This document shows positions 53,275-59,254 of a stretch of 59,254 nucleotides of DNA, piece by piece. The notes under the pieces were generated by a model. That model did not search any database. It saw only the letters and a list, made by a program, of their open reading frames with translations, and was not told the origin of the DNA. The stretch's first letter is position 1. Every line of letters begins with the position of its first letter. Origin of the DNA: Synergistota bacterium (GTDB lineage: Bacteria > Synergistota > GBS-1); assembly GCA_021159885.1 (NCBI GenBank), contig JAGHDO010000067.1, forward strand, positions 1 to 59,254, read 5' to 3'. Both the position numbers and the translations under genes were made by a program.

Positions 53275-53295
53275 CGGTAGACAATGTAGTGTCAA
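53267..53295 (-). promoter_or_regulatory. dctP operon promoter
   Basis: Perfect TTGACA (53295-53290), 17-base spacer, TATACT (53272-53267) on the minus strand. The -10 overlaps a GTATAC operator core (53268-53273). Confidence 0.85.
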
Positions 53296-53305
53296 TAGGT
53301 TTGCC

Positions 53306-53313
53306 AAGTATAC
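53306..53313. promoter_or_regulatory. second operator-like site upstream of the dctP promoter
   Basis: AAGTATAC, the same core as at the promoter, 11 bases upstream of the dctP -35 box. It could give cooperative binding or looping. Confidence 0.45.
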
Positions 53314-53368
53314 ATCCTCCCCTTACTTTACTTCGTTTTTTCAGCTATATAAAAGCGGATTCACGATA

Positions 53369-53397
53369 TTGACAAATAAAGACCAGAAGTATATACT
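53369..53397 (+). promoter_or_regulatory. promoter of the symporter operon
   Basis: Perfect TTGACA (53369-53374), 17-base spacer, TATACT (53392-53397). The -10 sits in GTATATAC (53389-53396). Same layout as the divergent dctP promoter. Confidence 0.85.
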
Positions 53398-53412
53398 CTT
53401 TATAGATAGTAA

Positions 53413-53426
53413 ACTAGGTATACTCA
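53413..53426. promoter_or_regulatory. operator-like site downstream of the symporter promoter
   Basis: ACTAGGTATACTCA with core GTATAC (53418-53423), about 15 bases after the likely transcription start; well placed for a repressor roadblock. Confidence 0.5.
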
Positions 53427-53456
53427 GCTCAATAATAAACAAAGGGAGTGAGGGAG

Positions 53457-53720
53457 ATGGCAGAGAATAGGAAAAATATGAAAAAGTCAGTTATAGGAAT
53501 CCTCGTACTATGGTTCATCCTCTTCTCTTTGCAAGGGGCAGGGGTAATAGGAAATTCCATAACTCCATATGTTGGGCCTTTCCCCTTTTCAATCTTCTTT
53601 ATGCTATGCATGGGAGTATGGGGAGTAGTAAATGCAATAATCGTGGTAAAAGTGTTTTCCCCTCCTTTCTACAAAAAAGCTTTTAAGCTGCTTGAAGAAC
53701 TTGAAAAGAAAGGAGGGTAA
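53457..53720 (+). CDS. small membrane protein, probable symporter partner
   Basis: The 87 residues from ATG 53457 (GGGAGTGAGGGAG upstream) have two spans (about 13-33 and 42-66), with Gly/Pro between them (GAGVIGNSITPYVGPFPFSIF), and a short charged tail. It ends 4 bases before the symporter gene. Small two-span proteins often sit directly before sodium:solute symporters (DUF3311/DUF997-like pairs) and are thought to act as subunits. Homology is inferred from shape and position, not shown. Confidence 0.75.
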   Translation: MAENRKNMKKSVIGILVLWFILFSLQGAGVIGNSITPYVGPFPFSIFFMLCMGVWGVVNAIIVVKVFSPPFYKKAFKLLEELEKKGG

Positions 53721-53724
53721 AAAA

Positions 53725-55188
53725 ATGTCCTCTATTGGATGGCTTATAGCGGTAGTTGGATCCTACATGGCCGTAGTTTTAGCAATAGGATTTATAGGTT
53801 ATAAACGTACCAAAGCAACAGCGGAAGACTACTACTTAGGAAGCAGAGGCCTTGGTACCATTGTCTTATCCGGGACTTTAATAGCAACGTATGCGAGCCT
53901 ATGGACTTTCTTAGGTGCTGTTGGAGGAAACTATAGAGCAGGATTATCGTTTGTTTCCATGATGCTCTTATGGAATTTAACATGGCCTTTAATGGTATGG
54001 TTTATAGGGACCAAAGTTTGGCTCCTTGGGAAAAAGTATGGCTACATAACATATTCAGAGCTTATAAATGATTATTATGAATCGAAATGGCTGGGCATAA
54101 TAGCATCTATAATGGGAATCTTAGCTTTATTACCTTACATATCGGTTCAGCTTATGGGTGGGGGCATTGCCATAGAAACATTCACAAACGGAGCCATTTC
54201 ATTTTCGACAGGGGTAACTATCACTTTCGTCTTCATGGTTCTTGTAATAGCAATGGCAGGCGTGAGATCCGTGGTATGGACAGACACATTTCAAGGAATC
54301 TTTTTCCTATCCGTTATGCTTGGAATAGCTTTATATGCAATGCATTTAGGAGGAGGATTTGAAGGCGTTTTTAGAAAGGTATCGCAGAATAATCCTGCTC
54401 TTCTCAAGCCAGGAAAAATAAAATTCGGCATGTGGATCGGCTTCGTTCTAACATGGGGGTTCGCAGTTCTTCTCCCCCATATGTTTCAAAGGCTAATGAT
54501 GGCTAAAGATCCAAGAACAATAAGCAAGGTTACCATAGCCTCTTCCATATTAAGCGGGTGGGTGCAAACCATTCCTGTTTTTCTTCTCGGCATTGCATGT
54601 ACTATCTTAATCCCAGGCATAAAAGGCAAGGCAACCGACTCTATAACCATATTATTCTCAGCAAAATATCTGCCTCCATACATAGCAGCATTAGTAGTAG
54701 GAGGAGCTTTTGCTGCTGGAACTTCAACGCTCAATAGCCAGCTTCTTACAACGTCCTCATTAGTGCTAAGAGATCTCATTCAGAATCCCAGCCGTAAAAA
54801 GCTCTCTCCCACAAAAGAAACTTTCTATGGAAGAGCTATAGTCTTAGTTCTTGGATTAACAGTGCTTTTCATTGCTTTACTTAGACCAGGCTTGATCGTA
54901 CCTATATCAACCGCAGGAACAGCCATATGCATATCTGGATACATGTATCCTTTATTAGGGGTTCTATTCTGGCCCCGTGCTGGCAAAATTTCAGCTTACG
55001 CAAGCATGATAACTTCCGGAACAACATCTATACTAACATGGTTAGCCTGGCCTTTCCCTCTTGGAATATATAACGTACTTTGGGGATTAATGGTTGGAGG
55101 AATTGCTTTCGTGGTAACCACGCTTTTATCTCCTCCTCCACCCAAGCAGAGGATAAACAGATTTCATGAACTTATAAAATATGTTTAA
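53725..55188 (+). CDS. sodium:solute symporter (SSS family)
   Basis: The 487 residues from ATG 53725 (AAGGAGGG upstream) have about 13 membrane spans. SSS hallmarks are visible: the early ATAEDYYLGSRGLGTIVLSGTLIATYASLWTFLGAVGGNYRAG block, the GVRSVVWTDTFQGIFFLSVM segment (span 6), and GGAFAAGTSTLNSQLLTTSSLVLRD with the conserved Ser-rich sodium-site span. The substrate is unknown; pantothenate, proline, acetate-type acids and sugars are all carried by this family. It is co-regulated with the TRAP operon by position and promoter layout. Confidence 0.92.
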   Translation: MSSIGWLIAVVGSYMAVVLAIGFIGYKRTKATAEDYYLGSRGLGTIVLSGTLIATYASLWTFLGAVGGNYRAGLSFVSMMLLWNLTWPLMVWFIGTKVWLLGKKYGYITYSELINDYYESKWLGIIASIMGILALLPYISVQLMGGGIAIETFTNGAISFSTGVTITFVFMVLVIAMAGVRSVVWTDTFQGIFFLSVMLGIALYAMHLGGGFEGVFRKVSQNNPALLKPGKIKFGMWIGFVLTWGFAVLLPHMFQRLMMAKDPRTISKVTIASSILSGWVQTIPVFLLGIACTILIPGIKGKATDSITILFSAKYLPPYIAALVVGGAFAAGTSTLNSQLLTTSSLVLRDLIQNPSRKKLSPTKETFYGRAIVLVLGLTVLFIALLRPGLIVPISTAGTAICISGYMYPLLGVLFWPRAGKISAYASMITSGTTSILTWLAWPFPLGIYNVLWGLMVGGIAFVVTTLLSPPPPKQRINRFHELIKYV

Positions 55189-55203
55189 CTCGATAACCTA
55201 ATC

Positions 55204-55938
55204 ATGATTTACAAAATAATTCTTCGCGGAGTACCGATCAATTCTAATCGAGGAGCATTAGGATGGTGTACAGTATCACTGTTAAAATGCAAAAAGAGTT
55301 GTATTTTAATTGACACAGGTTCCTACAGCGATAGAAAGCTGCTTCTTTCAAGCTTAGAGAAAGCAGGCATTTTACCAGAAGATATAGAAATCATTTTCCT
55401 TACACACCTTCATTTTGATCATTGTATAAATATAGAAATTTTTGAGAAAGCCAAAATTATGTTACTTGAAAAAGAGCTTATTTATGCATTATCTGGGGAA
55501 TTTAAAAAGCACGATGATCCATTTATCCCACTGACATTCATAGAGTACCAGTATAAAAAGAACAGATTCCAACTTGTAAAAGAAAACGAAGAAATAGAAG
55601 AAGGAGTGAAAGTTATAGCGCTGCCGGGACACACGCCTGGCAGCGCTGGCATTATAGCAAAAGATAAAGATGATAAAAACATCATTTTCACAGGCGACGC
55701 TCTTAAAAATGCGTGGGACTTAGTTCATAAGACTCCTCCGCCTTCTTTCTATGATCCAAAAAGTTCTATTAGGAACTATGAAATCATTACCAAACTAGCA
55801 GATATAATAGTTCCTGGACATGATAGACCCTTCATAATAGAGAACAGAAGAATAAAATATATAAGTAATCCTCTCAGAATAGAAATGACAACATATAGTA
55901 CCCCTTACTCCCTCCCCCAAAAACATCTACTGATATAG
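55204..55938 (+). CDS. metallo-beta-lactamase-fold hydrolase
   Basis: The 244 residues show TGSYSDRKLLL, the zinc motif THLHFDHCINIE (HxHxDH), the later His in ALPGHTPGSAGI, the bridging Asp in FTGDALKN, and VPGHDRPF. The layout is like AHL lactonase and other small esterases or lactonases, though many other substrates are possible. Codons are more A/T-rich than in the neighbours. No clear ribosome site is seen; it begins 15 bases after the symporter stop, so it may be translated by coupling. Confidence 0.88.
   Translation: MIYKIILRGVPINSNRGALGWCTVSLLKCKKSCILIDTGSYSDRKLLLSSLEKAGILPEDIEIIFLTHLHFDHCINIEIFEKAKIMLLEKELIYALSGEFKKHDDPFIPLTFIEYQYKKNRFQLVKENEEIEEGVKVIALPGHTPGSAGIIAKDKDDKNIIFTGDALKNAWDLVHKTPPPSFYDPKSSIRNYEIITKLADIIVPGHDRPFIIENRRIKYISNPLRIEMTTYSTPYSLPQKHLLI
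55617..55647 (+). repeat. perfect 9-bp inverted repeat inside the hydrolase gene
   Basis: AGCGCTGCC (55617-55625) and GGCAGCGCT (55639-55647), 13-base loop. It is a local GC-rich island in an A/T-rich gene, and it encodes the conserved ALPGHTPGSAG motif. Confidence 0.75.
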
Positions 55939-55960
55939 TTTTCAATTTGCCCCGCGCCTC

Positions 55961-55988
55961 TTGACAATCCTAATATACTCAGTATACT
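55961..55988 (+). promoter_or_regulatory. promoter of the flavoprotein operon
   Basis: Perfect TTGACA (55961-55966), 16-base spacer, TATACT (55983-55988). The -10 is inside CAGTATACTAA, with another TATACT at 55974-55979. Confidence 0.8.
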
Positions 55989-55990
55989 AA
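55973..55990. promoter_or_regulatory. operator-like site on the flavoprotein promoter
   Basis: Contains AGTATACT (55981-55988), an exact 8-base palindrome flanked by TCAG and AA, like the sites at 53255-53426. Confidence 0.55.
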
Positions 55991-56033
55991 CTCTGAGCGG
56001 GGTATTACTATAATCGCGCCGGGAGGTGAAAAC

Positions 56034-57500
56034 GTGTTTGATATAGGAATAGTCGGGGGAGGAGTTATAGGATCCGCAATAGCATATGAACTGTCAAGAT
56101 ATAATCTGAAAATTGCTGTTTTTGAGAAAGAACCAGATGTGTGCTTTGGAACAAGCGGAAGGAATAGCGGAGTTCTTCACGCGGGATTTTACTATCAGCC
56201 TGGTTCACTAAAGGCAAGGCTCTGCGTGGAGGGAAACAAAATCATGAGGGAATGGATCAGGCTCCTTAAGGTGCCCTTTAAAGCAACGGGAAAAGTGCTC
56301 GTTGCCTTCGATGAGGAAGAGGTTGAGGAGCTTCATAAGCTTAAGGAGCGTGGTGAAGCTAACGGAGTTGAGGGATTAGAGATAATAAGAGAGAATGAAA
56401 ATGTCGAAAAAATATGCCCTGGTGTCAAAGGAGCAATAGCCTGTATGTACTCTCCAGCAACCGCGATATTCTCCCCCTATCTTCTCACCATAGCGCTTGC
56501 GGAAACCGCACACTACAACGGCGTAAAATACTTCCTTAACTGTGAAATAAGGAAGGTTGAAAAGGAAAACGGCATTTTCAAGCTCAAAGACGAAAACGGA
56601 AACAAATACGAGTGTAAATGGCTCATAAATGCAACGGGCGTTCACTCTGCTGACTTTTCCAAAATGGTTGGAATAAACGACTATAGGATATACCCATGCA
56701 GGGGAGAATACCTACTCCTTGATAAAATCTTAGCTCCTCTTCTTAAGATGCCGATCTATCCCGTTCCTGCAAAGAAGGTAGGCGGGCACCTGGGAGTTCA
56801 CCTTACACCTACCCCAGAGGGACCTATCCTCGTAGGACCTTCCGCAGAATATATCGAGGATCCAGAAGATTATGAAAGCACTCCTGAAGTCATGAATAAG
56901 CTGTATGAAGAGGGATATAAGCTTTGGCCCTACTTCAAAAGAAGCGATGTTATAAGAACATTTTCAGGGATAAGGGCAAAGCCGGTTCCCCCCGGAGATA
57001 CGCGCTTCTTTGATTTCGTGATAAAGGAGGAAGAATCCATTCCCAGATTTATAAACCTGATAGGAATAGAATCTCCCGGGTTAACCGCAGCGCCTGCAAT
57101 AGCCAAAATGGTGCGGGGAATAATAGAGAAGAAAGAAAAACTCACTCCCAAGGAGAATTTCGAACCCAGATATCTAAGAGGAGAGCGATTTGAGGAATTG
57201 AGCGAGGAAGAAAGGGAGAAAAAGGCAGGCGAGGATCCAGACTGGGGAGAGATCATCTGCAGGTGTGAAAAAATCACCCGAAGGGAGATAATAGAAGCCA
57301 TAGAAAACCCCTTAGGAGCCAAAACGCTGGCAAGTATAAAGTTTAGGACAAGAGCCATGATGGGAAGATGTCAGGGAGGCTACTGTCTGCCTAAAATAAT
57401 AGAAATTCTCGAAAAAGAATATGGCTATAAACCGGAGGATTTTCAGCTTCACAAAGAGGGCTCCTGGCTCTTTTCGGGGAGGATGAGAGAAAATGACTGA
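56034..57500 (+). CDS. FAD-dependent oxidoreductase, GlpA-like, with C-terminal BFD [2Fe-2S] domain
   Basis: The 488 residues start at GTG 56034 after GGGAGGTGA. The DAO-type FAD domain opens with IGIVGGGVIGSAIAYELSRY and has SGRNSGVLHAGFYYQPGSLKARLC, followed by a substrate domain. Residues from about 405 form a BFD-like domain with CRCEKITRREI and MGRCQGGYC, four cysteines that may hold an iron-sulfur cluster. This is the anaerobic glycerol-3-phosphate dehydrogenase-like (or hydroxyacid oxidase) architecture found next to glpK in Thermotoga. Substrate here is unproven, as no glpK or glpF is in the window. It overlaps the next gene by 8 bases. Confidence 0.9.
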   Translation: MFDIGIVGGGVIGSAIAYELSRYNLKIAVFEKEPDVCFGTSGRNSGVLHAGFYYQPGSLKARLCVEGNKIMREWIRLLKVPFKATGKVLVAFDEEEVEELHKLKERGEANGVEGLEIIRENENVEKICPGVKGAIACMYSPATAIFSPYLLTIALAETAHYNGVKYFLNCEIRKVEKENGIFKLKDENGNKYECKWLINATGVHSADFSKMVGINDYRIYPCRGEYLLLDKILAPLLKMPIYPVPAKKVGGHLGVHLTPTPEGPILVGPSAEYIEDPEDYESTPEVMNKLYEEGYKLWPYFKRSDVIRTFSGIRAKPVPPGDTRFFDFVIKEEESIPRFINLIGIESPGLTAAPAIAKMVRGIIEKKEKLTPKENFEPRYLRGERFEELSEEEREKKAGEDPDWGEIICRCEKITRREIIEAIENPLGAKTLASIKFRTRAMMGRCQGGYCLPKIIEILEKEYGYKPEDFQLHKEGSWLFSGRMREND

Positions 57501-58728
57501 GAGAGATGTTGTGATAATAGGAGCGGGGCCGGCGGGCTTAGCTTGCGCAACAAAGCTTAAGGAAATAGGCATCAATGATGTCCTTCTGATAGAGAGGGAA
57601 AGAAAACTCGGTGGTATTTTGAACCAGTGTATTCATGACGGCTTTGGACTTCATAACTTTAAGGAAACTCTCACGGGACCAGAATACATAGAGCGCTATC
57701 TTGAAAAGCTTTACAAACTGGATGTTGAGATACTTTCTGACACGATGGTAGTAAATCTTTTCCCTGACAAGAGCATGATCTTAAGCGGTCCTTGGGGAAG
57801 AGAAAAAATAAGGGCAAAAGCAGTGGTCTTGGCCATGGGATGCAGGGAAAGAACGGCCGGAGCCATCTGGCTTGCAGGAACACGTCCTGCTGGAATCTAT
57901 ACAGCTGGAGTTGCCCAAAGGCTTATGAACATAGATAACTACATGGTTGGAAATGAGGTAGTCATTCTTGGCTCTGGAGATGTAGGACTTATAATGGCAA
58001 GAAGACTCGTTCTTGAAGGAGCACGAGTCCTTATGGTACTTGAAAAGCTCCCTTACTCGAGTGGACTTCCAAGGAATATCGTACAGTGCCTTGAAGATTA
58101 CGACATCCCTCTCTACCTGAAAACCACCGTTAAAAAAGTTTACGGAAAGAGAAGGATTGAAGGTGTAGAATACGTAAGGTTAGATGATGAGGGAAAACCA
58201 ATACCCGGAAGTGAAAAATTTGTGAAGTGCGACACCCTTCTCCTCTCAGTAGGCTTGATACCTGAAAACGAGCTGTCGCGGGAAGCTGGGGTGGCGCTTC
58301 ACCCTGTAACCGGAGGACCGATCGTAAACGATACCTATCAAACCAACATAGAGGGCATATTTGCAGCGGGAAACGTGCTTCATGTTCACGACCTCGCAGA
58401 TATGGCATCTATGGAGGGAGAGCTTGTAGCAGAATTTGCCAAGAAGTATCTCGAGGGGAACCTCCCAAAAGTTGACAGTTGGATAGATGTAAAAGCAGGC
58501 GCAGGAGTTAGATACGTTCTGCCACACAAAGTTTCGAGAAAGATAGACGTTAACTTTCTCTTTAGAGTTAGCGAACCCTCAAGAAACAGGTATATCATTG
58601 TAAGAGATGGAAATAGGATTATAAAGAGAAGACGCGTTATAAACCTTCATCCCGCGGTTATGGAAAACATACGTGTAAAAGCAGATGAAATGAAAGATGC
58701 AAGCAGTTTAGAGGTGATGGTAGAATGA
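57493..58728 (+). CDS. FAD/NAD(P)-dependent oxidoreductase, partner of the GlpA-like protein
   Basis: The 411 residues have two Rossmann-type sites, DVVIIGAGPAGLACATKL (FAD) and EVVILGSGDVGLIMARRL (NAD(P)), plus LAMGCRERT and the FAD-contact motif GIFAAGNVLHVHDLADMA. A Cys pair for thiol exchange is not seen, so it is probably an electron-transfer partner like the second subunit of heteromeric amine or glycerol-3-phosphate dehydrogenases. It lies between the GlpA-like protein (8-base overlap) and DUF1667 (4-base overlap); the three likely form one complex. Confidence 0.9.
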   Translation: MTERDVVIIGAGPAGLACATKLKEIGINDVLLIERERKLGGILNQCIHDGFGLHNFKETLTGPEYIERYLEKLYKLDVEILSDTMVVNLFPDKSMILSGPWGREKIRAKAVVLAMGCRERTAGAIWLAGTRPAGIYTAGVAQRLMNIDNYMVGNEVVILGSGDVGLIMARRLVLEGARVLMVLEKLPYSSGLPRNIVQCLEDYDIPLYLKTTVKKVYGKRRIEGVEYVRLDDEGKPIPGSEKFVKCDTLLLSVGLIPENELSREAGVALHPVTGGPIVNDTYQTNIEGIFAAGNVLHVHDLADMASMEGELVAEFAKKYLEGNLPKVDSWIDVKAGAGVRYVLPHKVSRKIDVNFLFRVSEPSRNRYIIVRDGNRIIKRRRVINLHPAVMENIRVKADEMKDASSLEVMVE

Positions 58729-59099
58729 AGAAAGAGAGAGAAATGATATGCATACTCTGTCCCAATGGATGCAATCTGCTCGTCCGCTATGAAGAAGGAA
58801 ATCCGGACAGCATGGAAGTTGAAAATGCTATATGCCCCAAGGGAAAAGAATACGCGAAGAATGAGATCTTTTTCCCGAAGAGAACTATAGCTTCAAGCAT
58901 ACTCGTTGAGGGAGGAGAGCTACCCTTAGTGAGCGTGAAGGTAGATAGACCAATCCCAAAGGATAAAATATTTGATGTCATGAAGGAAATAAAGAAAGCG
59001 TGTGTTAAAGCCCCGATTAAGGTGGGAGATATCCTAATAGAAAACGTTGCAGGAACGGGTGCTAACATAGTCGCTACGAAAACCGTGGAGAGAGTCTAA
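58725..59099 (+). CDS. DUF1667 family small cysteine-rich subunit
   Basis: The 124 residues match DUF1667: ICILCPNGCNLLVRYE and ENAICPKGKEYAKNE carry conserved cysteines (CxxC plus CP-x-G). This is probably an iron-sulfur subunit of the oxidoreductase above. The family is almost always found after this pair of flavoproteins. It overlaps the previous gene by 4 bases (ATGA). Confidence 0.92.
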   Translation: MKKEREMICILCPNGCNLLVRYEEGNPDSMEVENAICPKGKEYAKNEIFFPKRTIASSILVEGGELPLVSVKVDRPIPKDKIFDVMKEIKKACVKAPIKVGDILIENVAGTGANIVATKTVERV

Positions 59100-59254
59100 T
59101 GTTCTTCTCCACGATAGCAATTAGCTGGTTTCTGCTCGAAAACGGATGGGAGTTCTTCAGCGGTGAGAGAAGCGCAGAATATATGATTCTCGTTTCTCTC
59201 ACCGCTTTAATTTTGATCTGGAGTGGATATGAAGCAACCTTCGGTAGCGAAAGA
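59099..59254 (+). CDS. possible small membrane protein, cut at window edge
   Basis: An ATG at 59099 overlaps the DUF1667 stop (TAATG) and has GGAGAG about eight bases upstream. The frame is open for 52 codons to the window end and contains one possible membrane span (YMILVSLTALILIWSGY). I do not recognise it. A strong hairpin at 59159-59206 lies inside it; if that is the operon terminator, this frame is not a gene. Confidence 0.4.
   Translation, partial: MFFSTIAISWFLLENGWEFFSGERSAEYMILVSLTALILIWSGYEATFGSER
59159..59206 (+). terminator. strong hairpin after DUF1667, possible operon terminator
   Basis: AGCGGTGAGAGAA (59159-59171) and TTCTCTCACCGCT (59194-59206) are perfect 13-base arms. An inner AGAAT/ATTCT pair shortens the loop, and TTAATTTT follows. 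It resembles an intrinsic terminator, although the T run is broken by two A bases. Confidence 0.55.

Noticed and set aside
1-59254. CRISPR arrays, insertion sequences, integrase genes, prophage
   Set aside because: Looked for regularly spaced repeats, transposase/integrase motifs and terminal inverted repeats; none seen.

Overview
The window looks like a chromosomal segment of a thermophilic or thermophile-like bacterium. The evidence is heavy use of AGA/AGG arginine codons, charged Lys/Glu-rich proteins, and very dense packing with overlapping genes. The gene set mixes lineages: CsaB with DUF5693, DUF951, a YacL-type PIN/TRAM protein, a split transketolase, a TRAP transporter, and the oxidoreductase trio that ends in DUF1667. 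This fits Synergistota, Thermotogota or Atribacterota-like groups or deep Firmicutes. I cannot fix the phylum from sequence alone.

Layout. (1) 1-685, minus: start of a membrane sensor, cut by the window edge. (2) 771-6560, plus: an exported unknown protein, guaA, an M20 amidohydrolase and rnr, divergent from gene 1 and tail-to-tail overlapping the next block. (3) 24559 down to 6525, minus: one nearly gapless run, infC-rpmI-rplT-pheS-pheT-coiled coil-zapA-cvpA-mutS2-ftsA-like-lipoprotein-HEAT protein-kinase/helicase fusion-cheW-HD-GYP. It has its own promoter and a leader with two mutually exclusive hairpins. (4) 47338 down to 24765, minus: a run of 23 genes, rpsO-pnp-dut-rnj-uppP-maf-DUF5693-csaB-tktN-tktC-ftsE-ftsX-envC-like-DUF951-rlmH-ybaB-recR-PIN/TRAM-ispF-rlpA-gltX-GT2-thrS-rluA. 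Most joints overlap or are a few bases apart. (5) 48885-47425: a soluble PAS histidine kinase with its own promoter. (6) 48977-59254: an accessory catabolic island. A minus-strand operon (TRAP transporter, DUF6282 hydrolase, GntR regulator) faces a plus-strand operon (two-membrane-span protein, Na+/solute symporter, metallo-beta-lactamase-fold hydrolase), followed by a glycerol-3-phosphate-dehydrogenase-like flavoprotein trio.

Three points stand out. First, the kinase/helicase gene encodes an intact Hanks-type Ser/Thr kinase joined to an intact UvrD/PcrA-type SF1 helicase, coupled to a surface lipoprotein, a membrane-anchored HEAT protein, CheW and HD-GYP. This looks like an undescribed signalling cassette. 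Second, all three promoters of the catabolic island have the form TTGACA-N16/17-TATACT, with a GTATAC-centred palindrome on the -10, which predicts a local GntR regulon. Third, the infC leader looks like an L20-type attenuator, and infC appears to start at AUU. No tRNA, rRNA, CRISPR or insertion sequence was seen. The only stretches above about 150 bases without a gene are the infC leader (24560-24764) and the divergent control region (53227-53456).
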